NCBI RefSeq assembly: GCF_003319115.1
Contig: NZ_QOHF01000003.1
Coordinates: 186,001 to 250,000, forward strand
Source: Geodermatophilus sp. TF02-6
Lineage (GTDB): Bacteria; Actinomycetota; Actinomycetes; Mycobacteriales; Geodermatophilaceae
Reading direction: 5' to 3'
Length of the DNA: 64,000 nt
The notes under the pieces are model-generated. The model was not told the origin of the DNA, ran no database searches, and saw only the letters and a list, made by a program, of their open reading frames with translations. Below are positions 32,792-40,860 of this stretch, one piece after another (position 1 is the first letter of the stretch; each line of letters starts with the position of its first letter). Made by a program: the position numbers and the translations under genes.

Positions 32792-34145
32792 CAGGGCGTC
32801 TGCAAAGTCATGAGTGGCGGGGCTGAGCTGCACCGATCGCGGAGATGATCATGCTGCGGCGAGGGCGGGGCCGATGAGGTGGGGTTGGTCGGCGTAGTGC
32901 CGGTGGGCCGCGGCGATGTTGTCGTGTCCGTCGAGCCGGAACATGTTGATCACCAGGCAGCGGAGGGCGGCGAGGTTGTGGGGGCGTGGCCGGTCCGCAC
33001 CTGGCAGGCGTCCTCACTCAGGGTCACGTCGCGCACCCAGTGCAGCCCGTTCTCGATCGTCCATTGCCCGCGGACCCAGCCGGCCAACTGTCCGGCGCTG
33101 TCCTGCCGGTGGGTCAGCGAGGTGACGATGTACACGGTCTCCTGCGACCGCTTCCCGTCCCCGCGGGTGCGCACGCGGACGATCTTGGCGATCTGGGCGG
33201 CGTGCGGGAACAGCGCCTGCAGGGCCGGTTGCCCGTCGGTGGCGAGGACCTTGATCGAGCGGGACTCCCGGCGGCCGTGTCCGACCTCGACCGTCTTGAC
33301 GCCGGGCACCGATCCCCAGGGCTGGGCGGCCAGCGCGGCATGCAGCTTGGGCCTGGTTCGCTTCATCACGGTGAATACGTAGTGCGCGCCGCGGGCGGCC
33401 AGCCAGTGCGCGTGGGAGTCCTGACAATGCAGAGCATCCGCGGTCACTACCAGGCCGTGCAGCTCACCCACGGTGTCCAGGACCGCGGGCAGGGCGGCGA
33501 TCTCGTCGCCTGCCTGCACGGCCATCTGGCCGCGGACCAGCCCGGCCTGCTGGTCGTAGGCGGCGACCAGCTTCACCTGGCCGTCGGCGGTGCGGGCGCC
33601 GCGCAGCACCTTCCCGTCCACAGCCATCACCTCGGCCCCCGCCGGCGAGGGTGAGGAGCCGGCGTCGGCCAGACGGGCCGCGGTCCACCGGTCGATGGCC
33701 CGCTGCACGGCGATCGGATCGACCGCGGCCAGCACCCGGCCGAACGTCGACGTCGACGGTCGCCGGCCGATCGGCACGAGTTGGTGATCGGCGCGGGCGG
33801 CCCAGCCGGCGATCGCCACCAGCGAGGTCTTCCCGGCCATAACCGCCCCGATCGCCAGCAGCAACACCGATTGCACGGAGTAACGAACACCTCGACGCTC
33901 CCGTGGGTCCGGCACCCCCGCCAGAGCGGTCAGCAGCTGCACCGACTCGCGCAGCGAGAGCCCATCGGGCGGCACCTCGCCGTCGGAGACGGCGACGGCG
34001 AGCGCGGTCAGGGAAGATGGCAGAGCGGGCACGGGGACTCTCCGGCGATCGGGCGACTTCAGACATCACCAGATCATCACGGGCTCCGTGCCCGCGCCCA
34101 TATCAGCAGCTCAAAGCCCTACACCACGACTTTGACGCTGCCCTG
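32792..34145 (-). mobile_element. ISAs1-family insertion sequence, degenerate
   Basis: 1354-bp element with about 40-bp imperfect terminal inverted repeats at 32792-32831 and 34106-34145; both begin CAGGGC, share AAAGTC at positions 13-18, and end TGAGCTGC. It carries one transposase gene disrupted by a frameshift. No flanking target duplication is seen: the left flank is ...CCCCACCC and the right flank is CGGTGGAGCC. The right end abuts a truncated IS630 transposase gene, suggesting insertion into that gene followed by deletion of its other half. Confidence 0.85.
32849..34032 (-). pseudogene. ISAs1-family transposase, frameshifted
   Basis: DDE transposase of the ISAs1 family. Family regions are visible: 'DPRERRGVRYSVQSVLLLAI', first aspartate in 'MAVDGKVLRGAR', second in 'VVTADALHCQ', and glutamate in 'RGQWTIENGLHWVRDVT'. 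After 'QVRTGHAP' the frame breaks at a five-C run (plus-strand 32980-32984) and stops early. One extra C restores 'HNLAALRCLVINMF' through 'PALAAA' and a stop at 32849, giving a normal 394 residues. The lesion makes it probably inactive; programmed frameshifting cannot be excluded but is not known for this family. Confidence 0.85.
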
Positions 34146-34147
34146 CG

Positions 34148-34318
34148 GTGGAGCCGGTGTGGTCGCACCTGAAGCGGTCGCTGACCAATCTGACCAAGCA
34201 CACCATCGCCGAGCTGACCGTGCTGGTGAAGACCCGACTCAAACGGATGCAGTACCGCTCCGGGCTGCTGGTTGGCTTCCTCACCAGCACCAAACTCGAC
34301 TACCGACCGTACCTGTAA
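34148..34318 (+). pseudogene. IS630-family transposase, C-terminal remnant
   Basis: Translation from 34148 gives 56 residues starting 'VEPVWSHLKRSLTNL' and ending 'LDYRPYL' before TAA, matching the C-terminal end of IS630-type DDE transposases (the NPxEPVWSHLKR region). Everything upstream is missing because the ISAs1 right end lies immediately before it. The N-terminal two-thirds is not found on the other side of ISAs1, so a deletion accompanied or followed insertion. It is non-functional. Confidence 0.82.
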
Positions 34319-34433
34319 CTCCCTCCGTTAACGATCTTTAGAGCAGACCGACGACCACTTTGACCGCGACGGTCACGGGCAATCGACTGGCTGAGCACCG
34401 TGCGGCCCTGTCGACGTGCGGAGTAATTTGTCA

Positions 34434-35033
34434 TTACGTGGCGGCAAACGAGGTCAGGTGAGAAAAGCCGGCTGCAAGTGCGTTGCGCATGGGAGCCGCG
34501 TCCCGCTTGGTCGCGGACAGAAGATAACCGCCTTGCACGATGGCGATAGTGGCCTGCGCGAGAACCGCAGGGTCGGCGTCCTGACGCAGCAAGCCCCCAG
34601 CCTGTATCACGCTCAGCCATTGCGTCATCGAGGATTCCCAGCGGGTGAAGGCTTCGGCGGCAAGGAGGCGCAACGGGTCGCTCTGACCGAGCACCTGACT
34701 CGCGATCGAGCCGAGCGGGCATCCGTGGAATCCTCGCTCGGCCTCGTGCCTGCTCACCAGCGCATCGAACCAGGACCGAATACCCGCCCAGCTGTCCGAC
34801 GGAAAGGAGTTCTGCTCCTCGAGAATCTGGTTCAGCTGATAATCCAGGATCTCGGCAACGAGATCTTCTTTGCTGGAGAAGTAGTGATAGAATTGGCCTT
34901 TCCCCGTTTCCGAGGCGTCGAGGACGTCCTCGACACTGGTGGCACTGACGCCGCGCTGGTACATCAGCTCGGCGGCCGCCGCGATGATCCGTCGCTTGGT
35001 GTCCCTGCCGCGCTGTGTGGTTGGTTCGGACAT
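34434..35033 (-). CDS. TetR/AcrR-family repressor
   Basis: 199-residue regulator with the TetR helix-turn-helix at about residues 12-58: 'IIAAAAELMYQRGVSATSVE' then 'SETGKGQFYHYFSSKEDLV'. The ligand domain resembles the LmrA/YxaF-type group ('FHGCPLGSIASQVLGQSD'). Base composition is clearly lower in GC than neighbours, with codons such as GAA, ATA and TTT in use, a sign of recent transfer. A 16-bp palindrome at 35214-35229 in the upstream gap may be its operator. The divergently placed membrane gene at 35369 is the likely target. Confidence 0.9.
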   Translation of the reverse strand: MSEPTTQRGRDTKRRIIAAAAELMYQRGVSATSVEDVLDASETGKGQFYHYFSSKEDLVAEILDYQLNQILEEQNSFPSDSWAGIRSWFDALVSRHEAERGFHGCPLGSIASQVLGQSDPLRLLAAEAFTRWESSMTQWLSVIQAGGLLRQDADPAVLAQATIAIVQGGYLLSATKRDAAPMRNALAAGFSHLTSFAAT

Positions 35034-35368
35034 CCACCGCAGCCTTGATCATGCCTGGCGACGTACCGCCAGGACGGAACCGCCGGGCCCCCCGCGGCGC
35101 TCAAGCGTATCTGCCGCCACCCGCCTACGGATCGGTGCCCGCGAGAGCCCGCCGACAGCGGCGCCGATAGCGGTGACGACGGTTCACGCCTGCTGGTGAG
35201 CCAACACAGACTCTGTACCGATGGGTACAACGGGTCGAGCGTGGGCATGAAGTCCTGTGTGCACCAGCAGCCGTGCGCGCTTCTCGAGCCTTGAGGCCGG
35301 TCCACGACCACGTTCCATCCAGGGCTTCGGTTCCCGCGTAGCGCCCTTGCCTCCAGAGAAGAGATCCC
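35034..35368. other. Non-coding gap between TetR gene and membrane gene
   Basis: 335 bp with no convincing reading frame. It contains the palindrome at 35214-35229 and presumably both divergent promoters; no tRNA or longer repeat is seen. Confidence 0.7.
35214..35229. promoter_or_regulatory. Palindromic candidate TetR operator
   Basis: TGTACC, spacer GATG, GGTACA forms a perfect 6+6 dyad between the TetR gene and the divergent membrane gene. Size and position fit a TetR-family operator. No binding evidence. Confidence 0.45.
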
Positions 35369-35842
35369 ATGCAGCCGACCAACACGATCAGCGTGACGGC
35401 AAACATCGGCCGCGGTGTTCTGGCCGGTCTCGTGGGCACGGTGGTGATGACTGCCTTCCAGAAGCTCGTCGAGATGCCGCTCACCGGGCGCGAGAACAGC
35501 TACGCCCCGGCCGACTTCGCCGAACGGGTCCTGCCTGTGCACCCGACCACCGCTGAAGGCCGCGAGCGGCTGAACAACGCCACGCACTTCGCTCTCGGCG
35601 GCATGTGGGGCACTGCCTACGGCATCGCCGCCTCGAGGGGGCTGCGCGGGCAGAAGGCGGTCAACACGGTATTCGCCGTCGTCTACACCGGGGACGTGCT
35701 GCTCAACACCGCTCTCGGTCTCTACGAGCCCAGGAAGTGGTCGATGCAGGACTGGGTCGTCGACGTCGTCGACAAGTACGTGCAGGCCCAGGCCACCGGC
35801 CTGTTCTTCGACCGTCTTCTCGACCCCGCCCGACGGTCGTGA
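35369..35842 (+). CDS. Hypothetical membrane-associated protein
   Basis: 157-residue protein. An N-terminal hydrophobic helix ('GRGVLAGLVGTVVMTAFQKL', residues 14-33) is followed by 'MPLTGRENSYAPADFAERVL' and two further hydrophobic stretches ('HFALGGMWGTAYGIAA', 'VFAVVYTGDVLLNTALGLY'). The pattern recalls DUF1440-like or YagU-like inner-membrane proteins, but the match is not firm. Start ATG 35369 has a GAAGAGA ribosome site. It lies in the decayed island, divergent from the TetR gene, which may regulate it. Function unknown. Confidence 0.7.
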   Translation: MQPTNTISVTANIGRGVLAGLVGTVVMTAFQKLVEMPLTGRENSYAPADFAERVLPVHPTTAEGRERLNNATHFALGGMWGTAYGIAASRGLRGQKAVNTVFAVVYTGDVLLNTALGLYEPRKWSMQDWVVDVVDKYVQAQATGLFFDRLLDPARRS

Positions 35843-35910
35843 CCGGTCCACCATCCGCGCCGTACCGACGAGCGGTGAACGCGCGTGCGGTGACGGAGGA
35901 CGCGGCGCAC

Positions 35911-37941
35911 GTGGCCGGGTCGGGCCCGCGCGCGCACGTAGCCAGACTCCACGCAGGTCTGGCGAGTACCAGTGACGACGGTGATTCCCCGGGGTACCAC
36001 GACGGCGGCCCGCACCGCGGCCCTCAGGTCCGGCGAGAGGATCCAGCCCCGGCTGCTGCGCGCTTCCGCGACTCCCCGCCGGGACGCCGGCCGCCCGCCA
36101 TCGGCGATTACGGATTCCTCTCCGACTGCACGTCGGCGGCGCTGGTCGACCGCTCCGGCTCGGTCGACTGGTGGTGCGTCCCGCGGTTCGACTCGCCGTC
36201 GGTGTTCGGCCGGCTGCTCGATGCGGAGGCCGGGCACTGGACGCTGGCGCCGGTCGACCCCTTCGAGTCCTCGCGGGAGTACGTCGAGGACTCCCTGGTC
36301 CTGCGGACGGTCTTCCGGACAGCGAGCGGGGTGGTGGAGGTCAGTGACGCCCTGGCGTTCGAGCCCGGGGCCAGGGGCCACGACATCGGTCTGCGCAGTC
36401 CGCACGTTCTGCTGCGCCGGGTGACGGGGCTCGTCGGCGCAGTGCGGATGGGCAGCGAGCTGGCGCCGCGGATGGAGTACGGGCGTACCGAACCGCACTT
36501 CCGGCCCGCCGGTCACGAGGTCGAGGCCCGCGGCGGTCCAGTGCGGCTAGTGTGCACCGGCCCGGTCGACTGGTCCTGCGGGGGCGGCGCCGCACGCGTC
36601 TCCTTCCGCGTCTCGGCCGGCGAGACCGTCAACCTCCGCCTCCGCTACGCCCCGGCCTTCGCTCCCCCGGACGCGTCTGACTCGGGTGGCGAGCGTCCGA
36701 GCGTGCAGGACACTGTGGAGGGCTGGCGGTCCTGGGCCCGCGGTCACACCGGCTACGACGGCGCCTTCCCCGCCGAGGTGCGCCGGAGTTCGATCATGCT
36801 GCAGGGCTTGACCTACCGGCCGTCCGGGGCGGTGGTCGCCGCGGCGACGACCTCGTTGCCGGAGTGGCCGGGGGGCGACCTGAACTTCGACTACCGATTC
36901 GCGTGGCTGCGCGATCTGAGCCTGACCGTCCGCTCGCTGTGGATCGCCGCCTGCCCCGACGAGCCGCACCGGCTCTTCGACTGGTTCGCCACCGCCGCCG
37001 GCCACAACGGTGGCGAGCTCGTGCAGATCATGTACGGCGTCGAGGGCGAGCGAGACCTGACCGAGCGCGAGCTGCCGCATCTGGCCGGCTACCGCGACAG
37101 CCGGCCGGTACGCGTGGGCAACGAGGCGTGGCGGCAGAAGCAGCTCGACGTCCTCGGAGAGGTGGTCGACGCCGCCCACGTCCTGCGTGACCACCTCGGC
37201 GACCTCGACGAACCGGTCCGCCAGATGCTCGTCACGCTCGCCGATCGGGCCGCCGACGACTGGACTGCGCCGGACGCCGGCATGTGGGAGGCCCGGGACG
37301 CCGAGCGGCACTACACCTCCTCGAAGGTGATGTGCTGGGTGGCCCTCGACCGCGCCTGCGACCTGGCGCCACGGCTGGGCGACGGGGCGGACGTGGCCCG
37401 CTGGACGGCGGCCGGCCACGCCATCCGCGCGGCGGTCCTGAGCCAGGCCTGGAGCGAGCGGACCGGCGCCTACACGGGTGCCTTCGGCTCCGACGAGCTC
37501 GACGCATCGGTGCTGCTGCTGCCCCTGGTCGGCTTCCTCCCGGCGACCGACGAACGGATGACAGCGACCATCGACGCCGTCGAGCGGGAGTTGGGCGCCG
37601 ACGGCCTGGTCCGGCGGTGGTCGGCCGACCGCAGCGGATTCTTCATCTGCACCTATTGGCTCACCGAGTGCCTTGCCCTCGCCGGACAGGCCGAGCGCGC
37701 CGGGGAGTGGTTCCGGCGCGCCACCTCCTACGCCAACGACCTGGGGCTGCTGGCCGAGGAGGCGGATCCCGCCACCGGGCAACTGCTCGGCAACATGCCA
37801 CAGGCCTTCTCCCACATCGGGCTGATCAATGCCGCGTGGCGGCTGGCGCACCCCTCGCCCGCCCCGGCCCCGAACTCCCCCGTCCCCGGCACCGCCGCCA
37901 GCACGGGCGCGGATCCGGAACACGGAGGAGCCACCGACTGA
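35911..37941 (+). CDS. Glycoside hydrolase family 15 protein (glucoamylase/trehalase-like)
   Basis: About 676-residue cytoplasmic enzyme; GH15 members hydrolyse alpha-glucosidic bonds (glucoamylase, dextranase or mycobacterial-type trehalase). The N-terminal domain starts 'PPAIGDYGFLSDCTSAALVD', and 'FDYRFAWLRDLSLTVRSLW' opens the (alpha/alpha)6 barrel. 'DAGMWEARDAERHYTSSKVM' carries the general-acid glutamate in WE, and 'EEADPATGQLLGNMPQAFSH' the second catalytic region. GTG 35911 follows GGAGGA with 10-nt spacing but leaves a 65-residue poorly conserved leader, so the start is uncertain. The gene begins 68 bp after the membrane gene and is intact despite the decayed surroundings. Confidence 0.87.
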   Translation: MAGSGPRAHVARLHAGLASTSDDGDSPGYHDGGPHRGPQVRREDPAPAAARFRDSPPGRRPPAIGDYGFLSDCTSAALVDRSGSVDWWCVPRFDSPSVFGRLLDAEAGHWTLAPVDPFESSREYVEDSLVLRTVFRTASGVVEVSDALAFEPGARGHDIGLRSPHVLLRRVTGLVGAVRMGSELAPRMEYGRTEPHFRPAGHEVEARGGPVRLVCTGPVDWSCGGGAARVSFRVSAGETVNLRLRYAPAFAPPDASDSGGERPSVQDTVEGWRSWARGHTGYDGAFPAEVRRSSIMLQGLTYRPSGAVVAAATTSLPEWPGGDLNFDYRFAWLRDLSLTVRSLWIAACPDEPHRLFDWFATAAGHNGGELVQIMYGVEGERDLTERELPHLAGYRDSRPVRVGNEAWRQKQLDVLGEVVDAAHVLRDHLGDLDEPVRQMLVTLADRAADDWTAPDAGMWEARDAERHYTSSKVMCWVALDRACDLAPRLGDGADVARWTAAGHAIRAAVLSQAWSERTGAYTGAFGSDELDASVLLLPLVGFLPATDERMTATIDAVERELGADGLVRRWSADRSGFFICTYWLTECLALAGQAERAGEWFRRATSYANDLGLLAEEADPATGQLLGNMPQAFSHIGLINAAWRLAHPSPAPAPNSPVPGTAASTGADPEHGGATD

Positions 37942-37958
37942 CTACTTGCAGGACTGGC

Positions 37959-38741
37959 ATGAGCGGCGGACGGCTGACCGGCAAGGTCGCATTCAGCACC
38001 GGGTCGGACTCCGGGATCGGACAGGCGACGGCGAGGGAGTTCGCGGGGGAGGGAGCCGACGTCGTCGTCCAACTACCTCGACGACGCCGACGGAGCCGAG
38101 CGGACCAGGGCCGACGTCGAGGCATGCGGACGGCGGAGCCTGGTCACCCAGGCCGAAGTCCAGGACGAGGAGGCGGTGGGCGCGATGTTCGAGGCGGCCC
38201 TGGCCGAGTTCGGCACCCTCGACGTCCTGATGAACAACGCCGGCGTCGATGCGTCCGGAACTCCGGTCGCCGAGCTGTCCACCGAGGTGTGGGACCGGGC
38301 GATCCGCACCAACGTCTACGGCTACTCCTTCTGCTGCCGCCGGTTCGCCAGGAGCGGCTGGCGCGAGGTGGCGGCAGGCAAGATCATCAACCTGTCCTCG
38401 GTGTACGCCGACAATCCCCACCCCGCCGGCTCGGACTACGACTGCTCGAAGGGCGCCATCCGGTGCTGACCCGGACCTTGGCGCTGGAGCTCGCTCCCCA
38501 CAAGATCAACGTCAACAGCCTCGCGCCGGGCATGGTGCTGACCCCGGTCAACCAGCCGGCGATCGGCGACCCGGCCGTGCTGGAGGAGCAGGTGTAGAGC
38601 ATCCCCTGGAAGCGGGCGGCCCAGCCGGAGGAGATGGCGCGGCTCGCGGTGTTCCTCGCCTCGGCAGACGCCGACTACGTCACCGGCGCCTCGTACGTGA
38701 TGGACGGCGGGCTCATGATCAACCTTGGCCAGGGAGCGTGA
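37959..38741 (+). pseudogene. Short-chain dehydrogenase, broken by two frameshifts and a stop
   Basis: The N-terminus 'GKVAFSTGSDSGIGQATARE' is the SDR cofactor loop. At about 38070 one extra base (GTCGTCGTCC before AACTAC) shifts the frame; the correct continuation 'NYLDDADGAERTRADVEACG' and 'LDVLMNNAGVDASG' lies one frame over. At about 38463 one base is missing (CGG-TGCTGACC for CGGATGCTGACC), moving to 'LTRTLALELAPHKINVNSLA'. TAG at 38595-38597 then interrupts, followed by the readable end 'YVTGASYVMDGGLMINLG'. Restored length would be about 260 residues. It resembles glucose-1-dehydrogenase-type SDRs. Three independent lesions make it a clear pseudogene. Confidence 0.9.
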
Positions 38742-39175
38742 CCAGGTGTGGCGCCGGCGTACTCCGCCACTGCGCTCGGTAGATGGCGCCGGCGCGGTGA
38801 GGGCTGCAACCATGACCCTCAATCAGCATGTGGGAGTGTCGCTGTCGGAACGAGTGCCCAGCACGGTCCCGAGCAGGACGGCGCCCATCTGCACCTCGGT
38901 GCCGACCCGGCTCGCCGGCGAGGTGCCCGCCTGGACGGCCCGGTCCCCTTGGGGCACGGGTTGCCAGGGCGCCCGGGGCAACGTCTGCGACGTCGCGCGC
39001 CTGCACGGGCACGGTCCGCGGCTAACGCGGCTAACGCGGCGCACTTCACTCTCCGGGAAGGCGGAGACGCCCTGCACCACTCTCCGGGAAGGCGGAGACG
39101 CCCTGCACCGGGCGCTGGGATCGCCGAGGCGCCCTGGCGCGGGAGCGCCCACGTACTCGGGCCTGATCTGATGCC
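38742..39175. other. Non-coding gap with a 31-bp duplication
   Basis: 434 bp between the broken SDR and the DUF427 gene. No reading frame with protein-like composition is visible. It contains the perfect tandem duplication at 39048-39109 and a short TAACGCGGC repeat just before it. Confidence 0.7.
39048..39109. repeat. Perfect 31-bp direct tandem repeat
   Basis: The 31-bp unit beginning ACTCTCCGGGAAGGCGGAGA is repeated without change at 39048-39078 and 39079-39109. Each unit contains CTCCGGGAAGGCGGAG, which can fold into a small hairpin. It is non-coding. Confidence 0.92.
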
Positions 39176-39976
39176 TCACAGCCGGAGGGCGTCGTGGACC
39201 TCCAGGTCGACGCGGTCATCGACGAAGGACATCAATCCTCTCACCGCTTCCGCGTCGTGGAACGGCTCGGGGTAGGTCCAGACGATGTCCTTCTCCAGCC
39301 GGCCGTCGAGCCGCAGCGACCAGTAGTGTGCGACGCCCTTGTAGGGGCAGCGCGTCGTGGAGTAGCTCGGCTCGAGCAGGTCGGTCCGGACGTCCTCGCG
39401 CGGGAGGTACCAGCGGACTGGCAGACCGCTTTCGAGGAGCATGCGCGGCCGGGTGGAGTCGGCGACGAGCGTGCCGTGCAGCCGGACTCGCACCCGGCGG
39501 GAGCTACGCAGCACGTCGACCCGGGTGTACGGGTCGCGCGGATGGACGAACACCTCCTCGTCCTCCTCGAACACCCCGTCCATCGAGTCCCAGTCGAAGG
39601 CGATGAGCCCGGCGATCGCCGAGGCGTTCTCTGACGGCTGGTGCCACGAGTAGGCGGCGTCGGGCGCGCTGCGGTCGCCTACCCGCACGTTCCAGTACGT
39701 CGCCGGGCCGATGCCCGGGTCCGTCCGCCGCCGTTCACCGGGCTCGAACAGGTCCATCCGGACGTCCTGCGGTGGGAACAGGTACGTGGGCGTGCGCCCT
39801 GGCGGATGCAGCAATTGCACGCCGGTGCTGTCCGCGATCGTCTCGCCGGCCAGGACGACGCGGACCCGCCGTGGGCAGCTCTCGACGTATAGAACGTGCT
39901 CCGGCCTCCCGGGATCGAAGTTGAACGTCCCCGCGGGGCGCTCGCCGAACGGCCCCGTGCCCTTGGTGAGGCTCAT
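39176..39976 (-). CDS. DUF427 protein with two DUF427 domains
   Basis: 266-residue protein containing two copies of the DUF427 beta-rich domain. The first (about residues 30-125) has 'VESCPRRVRVVLAGETIADS' and 'YWNVRVGD'; the second (about 140-255) has 'RVRVRLHGTLVADSTRP', 'WYLPREDVRTDLLEPS', 'CPYKGVAHYWSLRLDG' and 'WTYPEP'. The CPYKG...Y motif is the family hallmark. Function of the family is not established. The start ATG 39976 has no ribosome site; TAGCTC lies 6 nt upstream, so it may be leaderless. It looks intact despite lying in the decayed island. Confidence 0.9.
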   Translation of the reverse strand: MSLTKGTGPFGERPAGTFNFDPGRPEHVLYVESCPRRVRVVLAGETIADSTGVQLLHPPGRTPTYLFPPQDVRMDLFEPGERRRTDPGIGPATYWNVRVGDRSAPDAAYSWHQPSENASAIAGLIAFDWDSMDGVFEEDEEVFVHPRDPYTRVDVLRSSRRVRVRLHGTLVADSTRPRMLLESGLPVRWYLPREDVRTDLLEPSYSTTRCPYKGVAHYWSLRLDGRLEKDIVWTYPEPFHDAEAVRGLMSFVDDRVDLEVHDALRL

Positions 39977-40199
39977 GTTTTGGAGCTACCCAGCGGCCTC
40001 GAAGAACATCCGAGGCCCGCCGCTCCCCCGAAGGGGAAGGGCTGCGACCATGGTCTCGCCGCCCAGGCGGACCGGCCGCGGCGCAGGCTGACGCACTGAC
40101 CCTGGGCGACGCCTGTGCTGACGGCACCTTCCGAGGACGCGGACGCCAGCTCGAGCGTCCCTGTCAAGGGCTACCAGGGAGATTGCTTGGAGGTTGACT

Positions 40200-40640
40200 T
40201 CAAGCCATGGCAGTGATGTAGGCCGGCTCCCGGTCGGCGAAGAAGCCGCGGACGATGTGCGGCAGGCGTCGCAGCCGGCGCAGCCGGGCGGTGACGACCG
40301 CCTTCATCTGCTTGGGTCCTTTCGGAGCCGCAGGAGCCACGCCGTCGGCCTTGACGTTGTTCCACACCCATTCGTCGGGGTGGAGCTGCCGGGAGTAGGC
40401 CGGTAGCCGGTGCAGCCGCAGCGCCCCGTCCGTTGACCGCACGAAGTCGTCGACGGCCGTGGCGCGGTGCACCGGGTGGCCATCGACGATGACGAACACC
40501 GGCCCGCTCCGGTGCTGCCCAGCGTCGTGCCGCAGCCGGGTGAGGAAGGCGATGAACCCGGCGGCGGTCAACGTGCCGGCGAACAGCGAGAACCGCAGCG
40601 CGCCCTGCGCGCTGATCGCGGAGATCATGTGCAGGGCGAA
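40200..40640 (-). pseudogene. IS630-family transposase, C-terminal half
   Basis: About 147 residues of an IS630-type DDE transposase of a different subgroup from the remnant at 34148. It begins at 'FALHMISAISAQGALRF' and includes the catalytic segment 'FVIVDGHPVHRA' and 'LPAYSRQLHPDEWVWNNVKA' (the NPxE motif reads HPDE), ending 'REPAYITAMA'. The N-terminal DNA-binding half is missing, replaced by an oppositely oriented integrase fragment at 40643. It is probably inactive. Confidence 0.82.
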
Positions 40641-40642
40641 CT

Positions 40643-40780
40643 GGGCTGCTCATCGGCAGCGGCCTCGACGTCAAGGCCGTCCACCACGGGCTCCGGCTCG
40701 GCGGCGCCAAGACGACGCTGGACACGTGCGGACGCCTGTGGCGCGACAGCTACGAATCCGCGCGGCCGGCGTCGGTGCTG
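40643..40780 (+). pseudogene. Tyrosine recombinase (phage/ICE integrase), C-terminal fossil
   Basis: Translation from 40643 gives 'GLLIGSGLDVKAVHHGLRLG' then 'GAKTTLDTCGRLWRDSYESA'. This aligns by eye with the end of actinophage and ICE integrases (typically DVKTVQARLRHxSAKTTLDTYGHLWPDxDE). The catalytic tyrosine (DTY) is replaced by cysteine (TGC at 40727-40729), and the usual GH is GR. No start or upstream catalytic domain remains. It marks the right end of the island next to glnA. Confidence 0.75.
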
Positions 40781-40860
40781 AGCTGGCCGCTCGTGGGGAT
40801 CGGTTGGGGACCAAGCGGGCTGACCTGCGGTCAAACCGCAGGTCAGCCCGCCAGCGCAGA

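Noticed and set aside
32780-34160. Target-site duplication for the ISAs1 element
   Set aside because: The 10 bp on the left and on the right of the inverted repeats do not match, so no duplication can be claimed.
37959-38741. Programmed frameshifting in the SDR gene
   Set aside because: Two shifts in opposite directions plus an in-frame stop, none at a recognisable slippery site, indicate decay or sequencing error.
39048-39109. Possible CRISPR-like or attachment-site repeat
   Set aside because: Only two adjacent copies without a spacer, and no integrase or tRNA next to it.
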